DNA of 64,000 bases from Mesorhizobium loti (GTDB taxonomy: Bacteria; Pseudomonadota; Alphaproteobacteria; Rhizobiales; Rhizobiaceae): contig AP017605.1 in the NCBI GenBank assembly GCA_002356515.1, positions 5,193,020-5,257,019 on the forward strand, written 5' to 3'. Shown here one piece after another: positions 1 through 9,931 of the stretch. Numbering within the stretch: position 1 is the stretch's first letter; each line of letters begins with the position of its first letter. Below the pieces are notes generated by a model, which saw nothing but the letters and a program-made list of their open reading frames with translations, had not been told where the DNA came from and searched no databases. A program made the translations under genes and the position numbers.

Positions 1-245
1 GGACAAACGGGTTTCCGTTCGTCCAGAGATCATGCTCAACAAGCAGAACCTTTCGGCGCTCCCGGCGAGCAGGTCAACATGCGCGTCTTGTCGCGCCTCG
101 TCTTGAAACGCAGGTGCCGGCAAAGAATGTCATTTAAGTGACACATGACAATGATGGTGTGCACCAACCGAGCGACTCGGCGCTCTGTCGAACTGTTGAA
201 AACGGCCACGATGCTGGCTGTCTTTTCTGGAGTGACCAGATCTCG
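1..245. other. Left edge, no confident gene
   Basis: A short frame is open from the window edge to about position 107 and could be the last residues of a gene that begins outside the window, but nothing in it is recognisable. Bases 1-24 can fold into a 10-bp stem with one mismatch (arms 1-10 and 15-24), possibly the end of the upstream transcript. No tRNA or clear promoter was seen. Confidence 0.3.
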
Positions 246-1397
246 ATGGAACTCACTCTTATAGCCGCCTCGCTTTCGACTGCTCTTATCCTTTCAAACG
301 CCGCCAGTATCCTGCTCGCCGCTTCACAACTGAAACAGCGCACTACCATCGCACGGCCAGCCGGCAAATCGCCGCCGGTGTCGATTGTCATCCCGTCGCG
401 CGGCGTCGAACCGTTCACGCATGAGACACTGGAGCGCGCCTTCTCGCTCGACTGGCCGCGCTACGAGCTGATCTTCTGCGTCGCCCATGCCGACGATCCG
501 GTGGTCAGTCTGATCAGACAAGCCATCGCCCGCTTCCCAAAGGTGCCGGCCCGGCTGTTGATCGGTGACGACCGCGTCAGCGCCAATCCCAAGCTCAACA
601 ATTGCGTCAAGGGCTGGGAAGCCGCGCGGCACAACTGGGTCGTCCTGGCCGACTCCAACGTGCTGATGCCGAGAGACTACATCCAGCATCTGATGGCGGC
701 GTGGCGGACGGATACCGGCCTTGTCTGCTCGACGCCGATTGGCTCACGGCCGGACGGCTTCTGGGCCGAGGTCGAATGCGCCTTCCTCAACACGCTGCAG
801 GCGCGCTGGCAGTATGCCGGCGAGGCGCTCGGCCTTGGCTTTGCCCAGGGTAAGAGCATGCTGTGGAACAAGCCGATGCTGGATGCCAATGGCGGCATTG
901 GAGCGCTGGCCGCCGAAATCGCCGAGGACGCCGCCGCGACCAAGCTGGTGAACAGCCTTGGCCTGCGCGTCAATCTCGTCGCCGCACCCTTCGAGCAGCC
1001 GCTCGGCCGGCGCAGGCTTGGCGAGATCTGGTCGCGCCAGGCCCGCTGGGCGAGGTTGCGCCGCGTCACCTTCCCGCTGTTCTTCGCTCCCGAGATCCTG
1101 ACCGGCGCGGTGGTGCCGCTGGCGCTTGCGCTGGTTGCGGCTGCCGGCGCCGGCTTGAGCCTGCCGCCAACGGCCATTGGCGTGCTGGCGGCCTTCTACC
1201 TTCCGGAATGTGCCCTGGCCTGGTCCAAGGGCTGGCACCTGTCGCCGCGCTCGGTCGCGGCAATCGTGGCGCGCGACCTGATCCTGCCGGCGATGTGGGC
1301 ACGCGGCTGGCTGGGCGGGGCCGTCGACTGGCGCGGCAATGCGATGACCATCGGAACCAAGGCGGCCGAACTGGAAGAGACGCCGTCGCGCGCCTGA
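246..1397 (+). CDS. Ceramide glucosyltransferase-like GT21/GT2 membrane glycosyltransferase
   Basis: Processive-type glycosyltransferase of the ceramide glucosyltransferase family, 383 aa from the ATG at 246. It should transfer a sugar from a nucleotide-sugar to a lipid acceptor at the cytoplasmic membrane. An N-terminal hydrophobic segment lies at about residues 3-27, and the GT-A domain starts at SIVIPSRG (about 46). The signature of the family is visible in order: D136 in ADSN, ED at 227-228 and RQARW at 264-268, the (Q/R)xxRW motif. Hydrophobic segments follow at about 285-330. The frame stays open upstream to 138, but the natural start is MELTLI just before the first membrane segment; a GGAG lies 13 nt upstream. 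Acceptor lipid and sugar cannot be told from sequence; glycosphingolipid or hopanoid glycosylation are the known roles of relatives. Confidence 0.8.
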   Translation: MELTLIAASLSTALILSNAASILLAASQLKQRTTIARPAGKSPPVSIVIPSRGVEPFTHETLERAFSLDWPRYELIFCVAHADDPVVSLIRQAIARFPKVPARLLIGDDRVSANPKLNNCVKGWEAARHNWVVLADSNVLMPRDYIQHLMAAWRTDTGLVCSTPIGSRPDGFWAEVECAFLNTLQARWQYAGEALGLGFAQGKSMLWNKPMLDANGGIGALAAEIAEDAAATKLVNSLGLRVNLVAAPFEQPLGRRRLGEIWSRQARWARLRRVTFPLFFAPEILTGAVVPLALALVAAAGAGLSLPPTAIGVLAAFYLPECALAWSKGWHLSPRSVAAIVARDLILPAMWARGWLGGAVDWRGNAMTIGTKAAELEETPSRA

Positions 1398-1430
1398 TCT
1401 TGGCGGCTCAGCGACGCGACCTGGACGCTC

Positions 1431-2621
1431 TTACTTGGCGGCCTTCAGCGCCTGCGCGATATCCTCCAGCAGATCGTCGGTATCCTCCAGACCGACCGAC
1501 AGCCTGAGCGTGCCTGGTCCGATGCCGAGTTCGGCGCGTGCCTCGTCGCTCAAATTCTTGTGCGTCGTCGTCGCCGGATGGGTGATCAGGCTCTTGGCGT
1601 CGCCAAGGTTGTTGGAGATCAGCACGATGTCGAGCGCGTTCTGCAGCGCGAAGGCCGCCTGCTTGCCGCCCTTGACGTCGAGGCAGATCAGCGTCGAGCC
1701 GCCCGACATCTGCTTCTTGACGATATCGGCCTGCGGATGGTCGGCTCGGCCGGGATAGATGACGCGGGCGATCTGCGGCTGCTCGGCGAGGAAATCGGCC
1801 ATCTTGCCGGCGCTCTCCGTCTGCTGGCGCACGCGCAGCGGCAGCGTCTCCAGGCCCTTCAGCAGCGTCCAGGCATTGAAGGGCGACAGGCTGGGGCCGG
1901 TGTGGCGGAAATAGTCGTGCAGGTTCTCGTCGATCCACTTCTTGTCCGAGAGGATGACACCGCCGAGACAGCGGCCCTGGCCATCGATGTGCTTGGTCGC
2001 CGAATAGACGACGATATGCGCGCCAAGCTGCAACGGCTTCTGCTGCAAAGGCGTGGCGAAGACATTGTCGACGACAAGCCGTGCGCCGATCGAGTTGGCC
2101 AGCGAAGCGACAGCGGCAATGTCGACCACTTCCAATGTCGGGTTGGTCGGGCTTTCCAGGAAGAACAGCTTGGTGTTTGGCCTGACTGCCTTTTCCCAGT
2201 TGGCGATGTCGGTGCCGTCGACCAACGTCGCCTCGATGCCGTAGCGAGGCGCCAGCGTTTCGACCACCCAGCGGCAGGAGCCGAACAGCGCGCGCGCCGC
2301 CACGATGTGGTCACCGGCCTTGACGCTGCACAGAAGCGCCGCCGTTACCGCCGCCATGCCCGATGCCGTGGCGCGTGCGTCCTCGGCGCCTTCCAGCGCG
2401 CACATCCGCTTTTCGAACATGTCGACGGTCGGATTGGCGTAGCGCGAATAGATGAAACCGGGTTCCTCGCCTTTGAAACGGGCTTCGGCGGCCTGGGCTG
2501 TCTGATAGACATAGCCCTGGGTCAGGTACATCGCCTCGGAGGTCTCGCCGAAGCCGGAACGCAGGGTTCCGCTGTGCACGAGGGCTGTCTGAGGCTTCCA
2601 GTTGCGCTTCTTGCTGCTCAT
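1431..2621 (-). CDS. metZ: O-succinylhomoserine sulfhydrylase
   Basis: PLP-dependent Cys/Met-metabolism enzyme (fold type I, 396 aa) that makes homocysteine from O-succinylhomoserine and sulfide in methionine synthesis. Visible family features are SRYANPTVDMFE (about 59-70), GMAAV (88-92), FLESPTNPTLEV (154-165), VVDNVFATP (183-191) and the PLP lysine K210 in YSATKHIDG. The full-length frame runs upstream to 2690, but that extension would translate a terminator hairpin. The start chosen is the ATG at 2621 (MSSKKRNW), downstream of the leader. The 5' leader carries a SAM-II riboswitch and an attenuator (separate entries), which supports the methionine assignment. It is transcribed away from dcd. 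Confidence 0.93.
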   Translation of the reverse strand: MSSKKRNWKPQTALVHSGTLRSGFGETSEAMYLTQGYVYQTAQAAEARFKGEEPGFIYSRYANPTVDMFEKRMCALEGAEDARATASGMAAVTAALLCSVKAGDHIVAARALFGSCRWVVETLAPRYGIEATLVDGTDIANWEKAVRPNTKLFFLESPTNPTLEVVDIAAVASLANSIGARLVVDNVFATPLQQKPLQLGAHIVVYSATKHIDGQGRCLGGVILSDKKWIDENLHDYFRHTGPSLSPFNAWTLLKGLETLPLRVRQQTESAGKMADFLAEQPQIARVIYPGRADHPQADIVKKQMSGGSTLICLDVKGGKQAAFALQNALDIVLISNNLGDAKSLITHPATTTHKNLSDEARAELGIGPGTLRLSVGLEDTDDLLEDIAQALKAAK

Positions 2622-2640
2622 CGCTCTTGTTCCAGACACA

Positions 2641-2670
2641 AAAAAACCGGCCGCGAAAGTCGCAACCGGT
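2641..2670 (-). terminator. Attenuator terminator in the metZ leader
   Basis: Read on the minus strand, an 11-bp hairpin (arms 2660-2670 and 2646-2656, two G.U pairs, 3-nt CUU loop) is followed by a run of six T (2646-2641). It lies between the SAM-II aptamer and the metZ ATG, so it would stop transcription before the gene. Its 3' arm (2649-2656) is exactly complementary to 2681-2688, which gives an alternative antiterminator helix. Confidence 0.85.
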
Positions 2671-2689
2671 CCATACGGCCTCGCGGCCA

Positions 2690-2748
2690 ACGGTCCTTTA
2701 GCGACTTGTTTAACGTGGCTGCAAGCCGACCGGCCAAATCACCACGGG
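2690..2748 (-). promoter_or_regulatory. SAM-II riboswitch (metA-type) upstream of metZ
   Basis: The minus strand contains the SAM-II core: P1 arm CGTGG (2746-2742), the conserved TGATTTGG directly after it, TTGCAG before the closing CCACG (2718-2714), then the conserved GTTAAA and GCTAAAGG. The pseudoknot can be drawn: CGGTC (2732-2728) in the loop pairs perfectly with GACCG (2695-2691). SAM-II is known from alphaproteobacterial methionine genes and switches expression off when S-adenosylmethionine is abundant. The order here is aptamer, antiterminator arm, terminator, metZ. Confidence 0.92.
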
Positions 2749-2756
2749 ATAACGAC

Positions 2757-2785
2757 CCTTTAGACCCGTACCACGCTTGCGTCAA
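2757..2785 (-). promoter_or_regulatory. metZ: Probable metZ promoter
   Basis: On the minus strand a TTGACG -35 box (2785-2780) stands 15-17 nt before a TCTAAA/TAAAGG -10 region (2764-2757). Transcription would start close to 2750, just ahead of the SAM-II aptamer. Inferred from match and position only. Confidence 0.45.
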
Positions 2786-2854
2786 TTGCCGGCTTCATTA
2801 AGAGGTTTGTACCAAGCAGGTTTCGCCAAAAGCCTGCCCTCTAGGAGCGAAGCC

Positions 2855-3949
2855 TTGCGGCAGACAGGCATTCTTCCCGATCAGGATATTGCGGCGCTGT
2901 TCCAGTCCGGCGCGCTGAAGTCGCCGCGCGCGCTCGATGCCGACCAGATCCAGCCGGCCAGCCTCGACCTCAGGCTCGGCGACAAGGCCTGGCGGGTGCG
3001 CGCCTCCTTCCTGCCGGGTCCGAACCACAAGGTTTCGGAAAAGCTCGACAGGCTGAAGCTGCACGAGATCAATCTGGCCGAAGGCGCGGTGCTGGAGACC
3101 GGCTGCGTCTATATAGTGCCGCTGCTCGAAAGCCTGGCATTGCCGGCCGAGATTTCCGCCTCCGCCAATCCGAAGAGCTCGACCGGACGGCTCGACATCT
3201 TCACCCGTGTCATGACCGACCGTGGCCACGAGTTCGACAAGATCGCTGCCGGCTACAACGGTCCGCTCTACCTGGAAGTCAGCCCGCGCACCTTCCCGAT
3301 CGTCGTGCGCACCGGTTCGCGCCTGTCGCAGATCCGCTTCCGCACCGGCAACGCGCTTCTCTCGGAAGCCGAATTGCATGAATTGCATCGCGCGCAGATG
3401 CTAGTCGCCACCGAACCGCCGAATATTTCGGGCGGCGGGATCGCGCTGTCGATCGACCTCAATGGCGACAGTGACGGGCTGGTCGGCTATCGCGGCAAGC
3501 ATCACACCGGCCTTGTCGATGTCGACAAGCGCGCGGCGCAGGATGTCGTCGATTTCTGGGAGCCGATCCACAAGAGCGGCGACGGCGAACTGGTGCTCGA
3601 TCCCGACGAGTTCTACATCCTCGTCAGCCAGGAAGCGGTGCATGTGCCGCCGCTCTATGCCGCCGAGATGACGCCCTTCGATCCGCTGGTCGGCGAATTC
3701 CGCGTCCATTACGCCGGCTTCTTCGATCCAGGCTTTGGCCATTCAGCGGCCGGCGGCACCGGCAGCCGGGCGGTGCTTGAAGTGCGCAGCCACGAAGTGC
3801 CGTTCATCCTCGACCATGGCCAGATCGTCGGCCGGCTGGTCTACGAGCACATGCTGAAGCGGCCGCAGGCGCTTTACGGCACCGATCTTGGCTCCAACTA
3901 CCAGGCGCAGGGCCTGAAACTCTCCAAGCATTTCCGCGCGGCGCGCTGA
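2855..3949 (+). CDS. dcd: 2'-deoxycytidine 5'-triphosphate deaminase, double-domain alphaproteobacterial form
   Basis: Deaminates dCTP to dUTP, feeding dUMP and thymidylate synthesis. The protein is 364 aa, about twice classical Dcd, as is usual in alphaproteobacteria where two dUTPase-like halves are fused. Recognisable parts are QIQPASLDLRLGD near the N-terminus, NPKSSTGRLDIFTRVMTDRG in the first half (substrate-binding SS-GR-D region), and FYILVSQEAVHVPP plus the GFFDPGFGH and VPFILDHGQIVGRL segments in the second half. I chose the TTG at 2855 because AGGAG sits 7 nt before it and MRQTGILPDQDI is the usual N-terminus; the frame is open back to another TTG at 2777, which would overlap the metZ promoter. 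Transcribed divergently from metZ. Confidence 0.88.
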   Translation: MRQTGILPDQDIAALFQSGALKSPRALDADQIQPASLDLRLGDKAWRVRASFLPGPNHKVSEKLDRLKLHEINLAEGAVLETGCVYIVPLLESLALPAEISASANPKSSTGRLDIFTRVMTDRGHEFDKIAAGYNGPLYLEVSPRTFPIVVRTGSRLSQIRFRTGNALLSEAELHELHRAQMLVATEPPNISGGGIALSIDLNGDSDGLVGYRGKHHTGLVDVDKRAAQDVVDFWEPIHKSGDGELVLDPDEFYILVSQEAVHVPPLYAAEMTPFDPLVGEFRVHYAGFFDPGFGHSAAGGTGSRAVLEVRSHEVPFILDHGQIVGRLVYEHMLKRPQALYGTDLGSNYQAQGLKLSKHFRAAR

Positions 3950-4038
3950 ACCCCGATTTACCGCGTACTTGCCCGCGCTGCGCATCATACTTGGCTGGCT
4001 TGTCGATCGCAGCGATGCGGGGCTCAAGGGACAAGAAA

Positions 4039-4257
4039 ATGCAGATTTCAAAATGGATCCTATCGGCGGCAGGCGCTGCCATGTTGGCGATGGCTGCCGG
4101 CTCTCTGACGGCGCAGGCCGCCGAGAAATTGAAAATCGGCACCGAGGGCGCCTATCCGCCGTTCAACACCATCACCTCGGACGGCAAGGTTGTCGGCTTC
4201 GATATCGACATCGCCAATGCGCTGTGCGCGCAGATGGCGACCTCTCCCTGCCAGTAG
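4039..4257 (+). pseudogene. Truncated periplasmic basic-amino-acid-binding protein
   Basis: The first 72 codons of an ABC transporter solute-binding protein of the lysine/arginine/ornithine family. There is a signal peptide with cleavage after LTAQAA, then EKLKIGTEGAYPPFN and GKVVGFDIDIANALCAQM, which are the first beta-alpha-beta units of the type II binding fold. After CAQM the similarity ends and a stop follows five residues later. Family members are about 250-260 aa, so three quarters of the protein, including most of the ligand site, is missing. No permease or ATPase genes follow; a palindromic intergenic repeat lies just downstream (from about 4290), so deletion at the repeat is possible. 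An expressed short secreted peptide cannot be excluded. Confidence 0.8.
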
Positions 4258-4289
4258 CCAAGAATAGCCTGCAGTCAAAGTTATCGATT

Positions 4290-4357
4290 GAGACGCTGGC
4301 GGGACAGCGCCCCCTCTGGCCTGCCGGTCATCTCCCCCACAAGGGAGGAGATCACGC
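4290..4357. repeat. Palindromic intergenic repeat, ATCTCC-type
   Basis: GC-rich stretch centred on an imperfect hairpin: ATCTCCC (about 4330) pairs with GGAGAT ending near 4352. I recognise this type as a dispersed intergenic repeat of rhizobial genomes from memory; copy number cannot be checked here. It separates the binding-protein remnant from gguC. Confidence 0.5.
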
Positions 4358-4359
4358 TC

Positions 4360-5352
4360 TCACAGCGCCTTCACCGCCACCTTCACCGGCTTTTCGATCT
4401 CGAGCGGGTTGCGCAGCGGCAGGCCGAAATCCCCGGCCTCGATCTCGAACACATCGCCGGCCTCGGTCTTGATGCCGTCGGCGAAGGACAGCGTCGCCGT
4501 GCCGAACATATGCACATGCACGTCGCCCGGCTGGCGGAACGCCGAATATTTGAAGTGATGGTGTTCGAGATTGGCAATGGTGTGCGACATGTTTGCTTCG
4601 CCCGACAGGAACGGCTTCTCCCACAGCGTGTTGCCGCCGCGCACGATGCGCGAGGTGCCGCGGATGTCGGAGGGCAGGTCGCCGATCAGGATCTCCGGGC
4701 CGAACGAGGCGTTGCGCAGCTTGGAATGGGCGAGGAAGAGATAGTTCACGCGCTCGGTTACATGGTCGGAAAATTCATTCGACAGGGTGAAGCCGACACG
4801 GAAGGGGGCGCCGTCATCGCCGATGACATAGATGCCGGCGATTTCAGGTTCCTCGCCGGCGTCCTTGGCGAAGGCCGGTGACAGCAGTGCGGCACCCGGC
4901 GCCACGGCCATCGTGCCGTTGCCCTTGTAGAACCATTCCGGCTGCACGCCGACCTGGCCTTTGGCGGGCTTGCCGCCCTCCAGCCCCATGCGGAACATCT
5001 TCATGGAATCGGTGAGCTGTTCCTCGCCATCGGTGCTGAGCTTCTTGTGCATGGAATCGCGCGTCGCCGCCGAGCCGAGATGGGTCAGTCCGGTGCCGGT
5101 CAGGTGCAGGTGAGCAGGATCGGGGTGATTGATCGGCGACAACAGCCGCCCCTTCTTGTAGGCGGCATCGAGATCGATCGTCTCGCCGAGCCCCTTGCGT
5201 TCGATCAGGGTGGCGAGGCCGACGCCGGTGCGGGCAGCCTCCATCGCCAGAGAGTAGACGCTGCGGGCGCCGTTGATGATCCGGGTCTTGCCGCCATTGC
5301 GGGCAACGACACGGATGGTCTCGGCGTCGTCGAGAATCTGCGAGATCAGCAT
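4360..5352 (-). CDS. gguC: GguC / AraD1-type FAH-superfamily protein
   Basis: 330-aa protein of the fumarylacetoacetate-hydrolase superfamily, matching GguC, the last gene of the Agrobacterium chvE-gguABC locus. FAH-type acidic residues are present in the C-terminal half (GFTLSNEFSDHV, FGPEILIGDLPSDIRG, HVHMFGTATLSFADG). GguC was long of unknown function; relatives are now often called AraD1-type and are thought to act on 2-keto-3-deoxy sugar acids, so a role in breaking down the sugar imported by ChvE-GguAB is reasonable but inferred. It lies 194 nt after gguB on the same strand with a stem-loop in between, so it may be the attenuated end of the operon. Start is the ATG at 5352. Confidence 0.85.
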   Translation of the reverse strand: MLISQILDDAETIRVVARNGGKTRIINGARSVYSLAMEAARTGVGLATLIERKGLGETIDLDAAYKKGRLLSPINHPDPAHLHLTGTGLTHLGSAATRDSMHKKLSTDGEEQLTDSMKMFRMGLEGGKPAKGQVGVQPEWFYKGNGTMAVAPGAALLSPAFAKDAGEEPEIAGIYVIGDDGAPFRVGFTLSNEFSDHVTERVNYLFLAHSKLRNASFGPEILIGDLPSDIRGTSRIVRGGNTLWEKPFLSGEANMSHTIANLEHHHFKYSAFRQPGDVHVHMFGTATLSFADGIKTEAGDVFEIEAGDFGLPLRNPLEIEKPVKVAVKAL

Positions 5353-5399
5353 GATCAGTCCTCTCTCATGTGTGGTTGCCTCTTGGCAAACCTTAACCT

Positions 5400-5422
5400 G
5401 CGCGGCTCGGACCTAGCCGCGC
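5400..5422 (-). other. Stem-loop between gguB and gguC
   Basis: A perfect 8-bp inverted repeat (arms 5400-5407 and 5415-5422) with a 7-nt loop lies in the 194-nt spacer between gguB and gguC. There is no T-run, so it is more likely an mRNA-stability or attenuation structure than a simple terminator. Nothing else is recognised in the spacer. Confidence 0.45.
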
Positions 5423-5546
5423 CACGGGTGAAATTCTTCGTCCGGATTGCGCTCGCGGGCTTGATCCCCTGGGGGGATTTCTTGATGCCGACAACTCGCC
5501 GGCAGCGCCGCGATCGTATGCCTCCTACTTGCCTCGCCTAAGCCTG

Positions 5547-6829
5547 TCAGGCCTTGTTCTTGTTGTAGACGTCGAAGATCACGGCGCCGAGCAGCACCAA
5601 GCCTTTGACCACCTGCTGCCAGTCGACATTGACGCCCATGATCGACATGCCGTTGTTCATCACGCCCATGATGAAGCCGCCGACCACGGCGCCGATGACC
5701 TGGCCGACGCCGCCCATTGCCGAGGCGCCGCCGATGAACACGGCAGCGATGACGTCGAGCTCCGAGCCGAGACCCGCAGCCGGCACGGCCTGGCCAAGAC
5801 GCGCCGCGATGATCAGACCGCCCAGCGCCGACAGCACGCCCATATTGATGAACACCCACAGCGTCAGCCGCTCGGTGTTGATGCCCGACAGCTGCGCCGC
5901 CTTGGGGTTGCCGCCCATCGCATAGATGCGGCGGCCGATGGTCATGCGCTTGGTGACGAAGACGAACAGCGAGATCAGCACGCCCATGACGAGCAGCACC
6001 ACCGGCAGGCCCCTGTAACTGGCGAACTCATAGACCAGGAACAGGGCCAGGGCGCTGGCGACCAGCGTCTTGACGACGAACAGGGGGAAGGGCTCGGCTT
6101 CATAGCCATGGCGCTCGCGCTTGCGCCGGGTGCGAAGCCCGAAATAGGCATAGGCCACCACGGCGATCACGCCGAGCACCACCGTCGTCATGTGCAGCGT
6201 CAGACCGCTGCCCAAGATGGTCTTGCCGGCGGCATTCACCGTCGGCGGGATCAGCGTCAGGGGGCCGATCACGTCCGGAATGAAGCCGGAGCTCAGTGCC
6301 TTGAAGTCGTCCGGAAGAGGCCCCACCGAGGATCCGCCGCCCAGCAGCGCCTGACAGATGCCGCGGAAGATCAGCATGCCGGCCAGCGTGACGATGAAGC
6401 TCGGTATCCGGTGATAGGCGATCCAGTAGCCTTGCGCCGCGCCGATCAGGCCGCCCACGATCAGGCAGAGGATCGAAACCACCAGCGGATTGCTGAGCGG
6501 TCCGAGCTGCCAGATGACCATCATGTTTGCCGCCAGCGCGCCGATGAAACCGGCGACCGATCCGACGCTGAGGTCGATATAGCCGGAAACGATGACCAGC
6601 AGCATGCCTAGCGCCATCACGATGATGAACGAGTTCTGCTGCACCAGATTGCTGAGGTTGACCGGCTTGAACAGCGTCCCCGACGTGGTGAACTGGAAGA
6701 ACAGCATGATGACGATCAGTGCGATAATCAGACCGTATTCGCGCAGGTTCGTCGTCAGCGCCGAGACGGCGATGCGTGGACGCTGTTCTTCGGCGACGTT
6801 GCCCTGCGGGGCGGGGGCAATTTCGGTGC

Positions 6830-6833
<4 letters not shown>
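5547..6833 (-). CDS. gguB: Sugar ABC transporter permease GguB
   Basis: 428-aa inner-membrane permease of the ribose/xylose family (BPD_transp_2), forming the channel with ATPase GguA and binding protein ChvE. It has about ten hydrophobic segments. Typical family blocks are the [16 protein letters not shown] segment, [26 protein letters not shown], and near the end [24 protein letters not shown], the cytoplasmic loop that docks to the ATPase. The start ATG at 6833 overlaps the gguA stop by 4 nt (ATGA), so the two are translationally coupled. Confidence 0.93.
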
Positions 6834-8362
<1,529 letters not shown>

Positions 8363-8390
8363 CAGATCAAGCTCCCAGACTTTCTTATTT

Positions 8391-8467
8391 TTACGCAATT
8401 CCCAAGGGGAAAGCGCTACGCTTTTTCCCAGGAAAACCGCTGCGCACTTTTCCTGGAATTGCTCTAG
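8391..8467. repeat. Palindromic intergenic repeat (GCAATTCC...GGAATTGC)
   Basis: Nested inverted repeats: outer arms GCAATTCC (8395-8402) and GGAATTGC (8455-8462), inner CCAGGAAAA facing TTTTCCTGG. This is the kind of REP-like element often found between genes in Mesorhizobium and relatives (recognised from memory). It lies inside the chvE-gguA spacer. Confidence 0.55.
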
Positions 8468-8502
8468 GCCGGCAGAAACAATACCGGGGTCGCTTGTGAA
8501 CG

Positions 8503-8533
8503 AAAAGGGGCCCTGCGTTGCGCAGGACCCCTG
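8503..8533 (-). terminator. Hairpin terminator between chvE and gguA
   Basis: On the minus strand, right after the chvE stop, an 11-bp hairpin (one G.U pair, 3-nt loop) is followed by TTTT. A strong structure here would let chvE be made in excess over the gguAB transport genes, a common arrangement for binding-protein operons. Confidence 0.75.
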
Positions 8534-8548
8534 ATTTTACAACCGAGA

Positions 8549-9619
8549 TTACTTCAGGTCTTCGGCCTTGATGTAGCCGGAGTCGACGACCAGCTTCTGG
8601 TAGTTCGACTTATCGACTTCATGCGGCGTCAACAGGATCGAGGGAACGACCTTGACGTCGTTGTTGTAGGTCTTTTCGTCGAGGCCGTCGGGCTTGCCGC
8701 CCGAGAGCACCTTGTCGACCAGCTGGACAGTGGCCTTGGCGAGGTCGCGGGTGTCCTTGAACACGGTCGAGTACTGTTCGCCCGTGATGATCAGCTTGAC
8801 CGAGGCGGTCTCGGCGTCCTGACCGGTGACGATCGGCCAGGGCTGTGCGTCCGTGCCGTAACCAACGGCGCGGAGCGAGGCGGTGATGCCGCGCGACAGG
8901 CCGTCATAGGGCGACAGAACGCCATCGACACGGCTGCCGTCCGAGTAATTGGCCGAAAGCAGGTTGTCCATGCGCGCCTGGGCGGTAGCCGCCAGCCAGC
9001 GCAGCGTGCCGACCTTGTCCATGCCGGTCTGGCCCGACTTGATCTTGATCGAGCCATCGTCGATCAGCGGCTGAAGGACGGAAATCGCGCCATTGTAGAA
9101 GAAGAAGGCGTTGTTGTCGTCGGGCGAGCCGCCGAACAGTTCGACGTTCCACGGCTTGGTGTTCGGGAAGCGCTCCTTGAGGCCTTTGACCAGCGAATTG
9201 GCCTGGATCACGCCGACGCCGAAATTGTCGAAGGTGGTGTAGTAGTCGACATTCTTGGTCTTCTTGATCAGGCGGTCATAGGCGACGACGACGACGCCCG
9301 CGTCAGCGGCCTTCTGCAGCGCATCCGACAAAGTGGTGCCGTCGATCGAGGCGATGATCAGCGCCTTCGGGCCCTTGGTGATTTCGTTTTCCAGCTGGCT
9401 GAGCTGGTTGGGGATGTCGTCCTGCGCATACTGCAGGTCGACGGTGTAGCCGAGAGCCTCGAGCTGGGACTTGACGGCGTCGCCGTCATTGATCCAGCGC
9501 TGCGAAGTCTTGGTCGGCATCAGCACGCCGACAAGACCCTTGTCGGCTGCATGCGCCGAGTAGGTCATGGCAGCGATGCCAAGCGCCGCGACTGCGGCCA
9601 GTGTCTTGATGATTTTCAC
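8549..9619 (-). CDS. chvE: Periplasmic multiple sugar-binding protein ChvE
   Basis: Type I periplasmic binding protein, 356 aa, matching ChvE (about 354 aa), which binds galactose, glucose, arabinose and other aldoses and, in Agrobacterium, also signals to VirA. Signal peptide is residues 1-24, ending SAHA before [11 protein letters not shown]. Typical sugar-binding segments are [50 protein letters not shown] and [14 protein letters not shown]. The frame is open upstream to 9751, but the GTG at 9619 is the right start: it opens the signal peptide and has a GGGAGAG just before it. A terminator follows the gene. gbpR is divergent. No vir genes are in this window. Confidence 0.94.
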   Translation of the reverse strand: MKIIKTLAAVAALGIAAMTYSAHAADKGLVGVLMPTKTSQRWINDGDAVKSQLEALGYTVDLQYAQDDIPNQLSQLENEITKGPKALIIASIDGTTLSDALQKAADAGVVVVAYDRLIKKTKNVDYYTTFDNFGVGVIQANSLVKGLKERFPNTKPWNVELFGGSPDDNNAFFFYNGAISVLQPLIDDGSIKIKSGQTGMDKVGTLRWLAATAQARMDNLLSANYSDGSRVDGVLSPYDGLSRGITASLRAVGYGTDAQPWPIVTGQDAETASVKLIITGEQYSTVFKDTRDLAKATVQLVDKVLSGGKPDGLDEKTYNNDVKVVPSILLTPHEVDKSNYQKLVVDSGYIKAEDLK

Positions 9620-9849
9620 GTAACTCTCCCTGGTTGATGGACGCAGCACCCCGGGGGTCGCGGGCCGCGCAATCGTGCAGAAGCGCCAAGGCACTGCTGC
9701 CGTCATATCGATCTCCGGTATCCTCCCATGGCCCCGAGCCGCTGATTTCAATCGATACGATTTTTATCGTCGGCGACCGTTGCGTCTCGGAACGCGCTGA
9801 CGTTGTGACCCTTTTGCCATAACTGTCAAATGCGATCTTTGATGGTTGC

Positions 9850-9867
9850 TATACCGAGAGTGGTATA
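9850..9867. promoter_or_regulatory. Candidate GbpR operator between chvE and gbpR
   Basis: A perfect inverted repeat TATACC-N6-GGTATA (9850-9855 and 9862-9867) lies in the 312-nt divergent spacer 9620-9931. It has the form of a LysR-type T-N11-A box. It sits 65 nt before the gbpR start, so autoregulation as well as control of chvE is possible. Nothing else in the spacer was recognised with confidence. Confidence 0.5.
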
Positions 9868-9931
9868 TGGTATGAGGCGTCACAGATTGCTGGCAAATGC
9901 CAGAGGGTTGCGAGTGGAGGCTGGGAAGACA

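Noticed and set aside
2622-2690. N-terminal extension of metZ to 2690
   Set aside because: It would translate through the terminator and antiterminator of the riboswitch leader.
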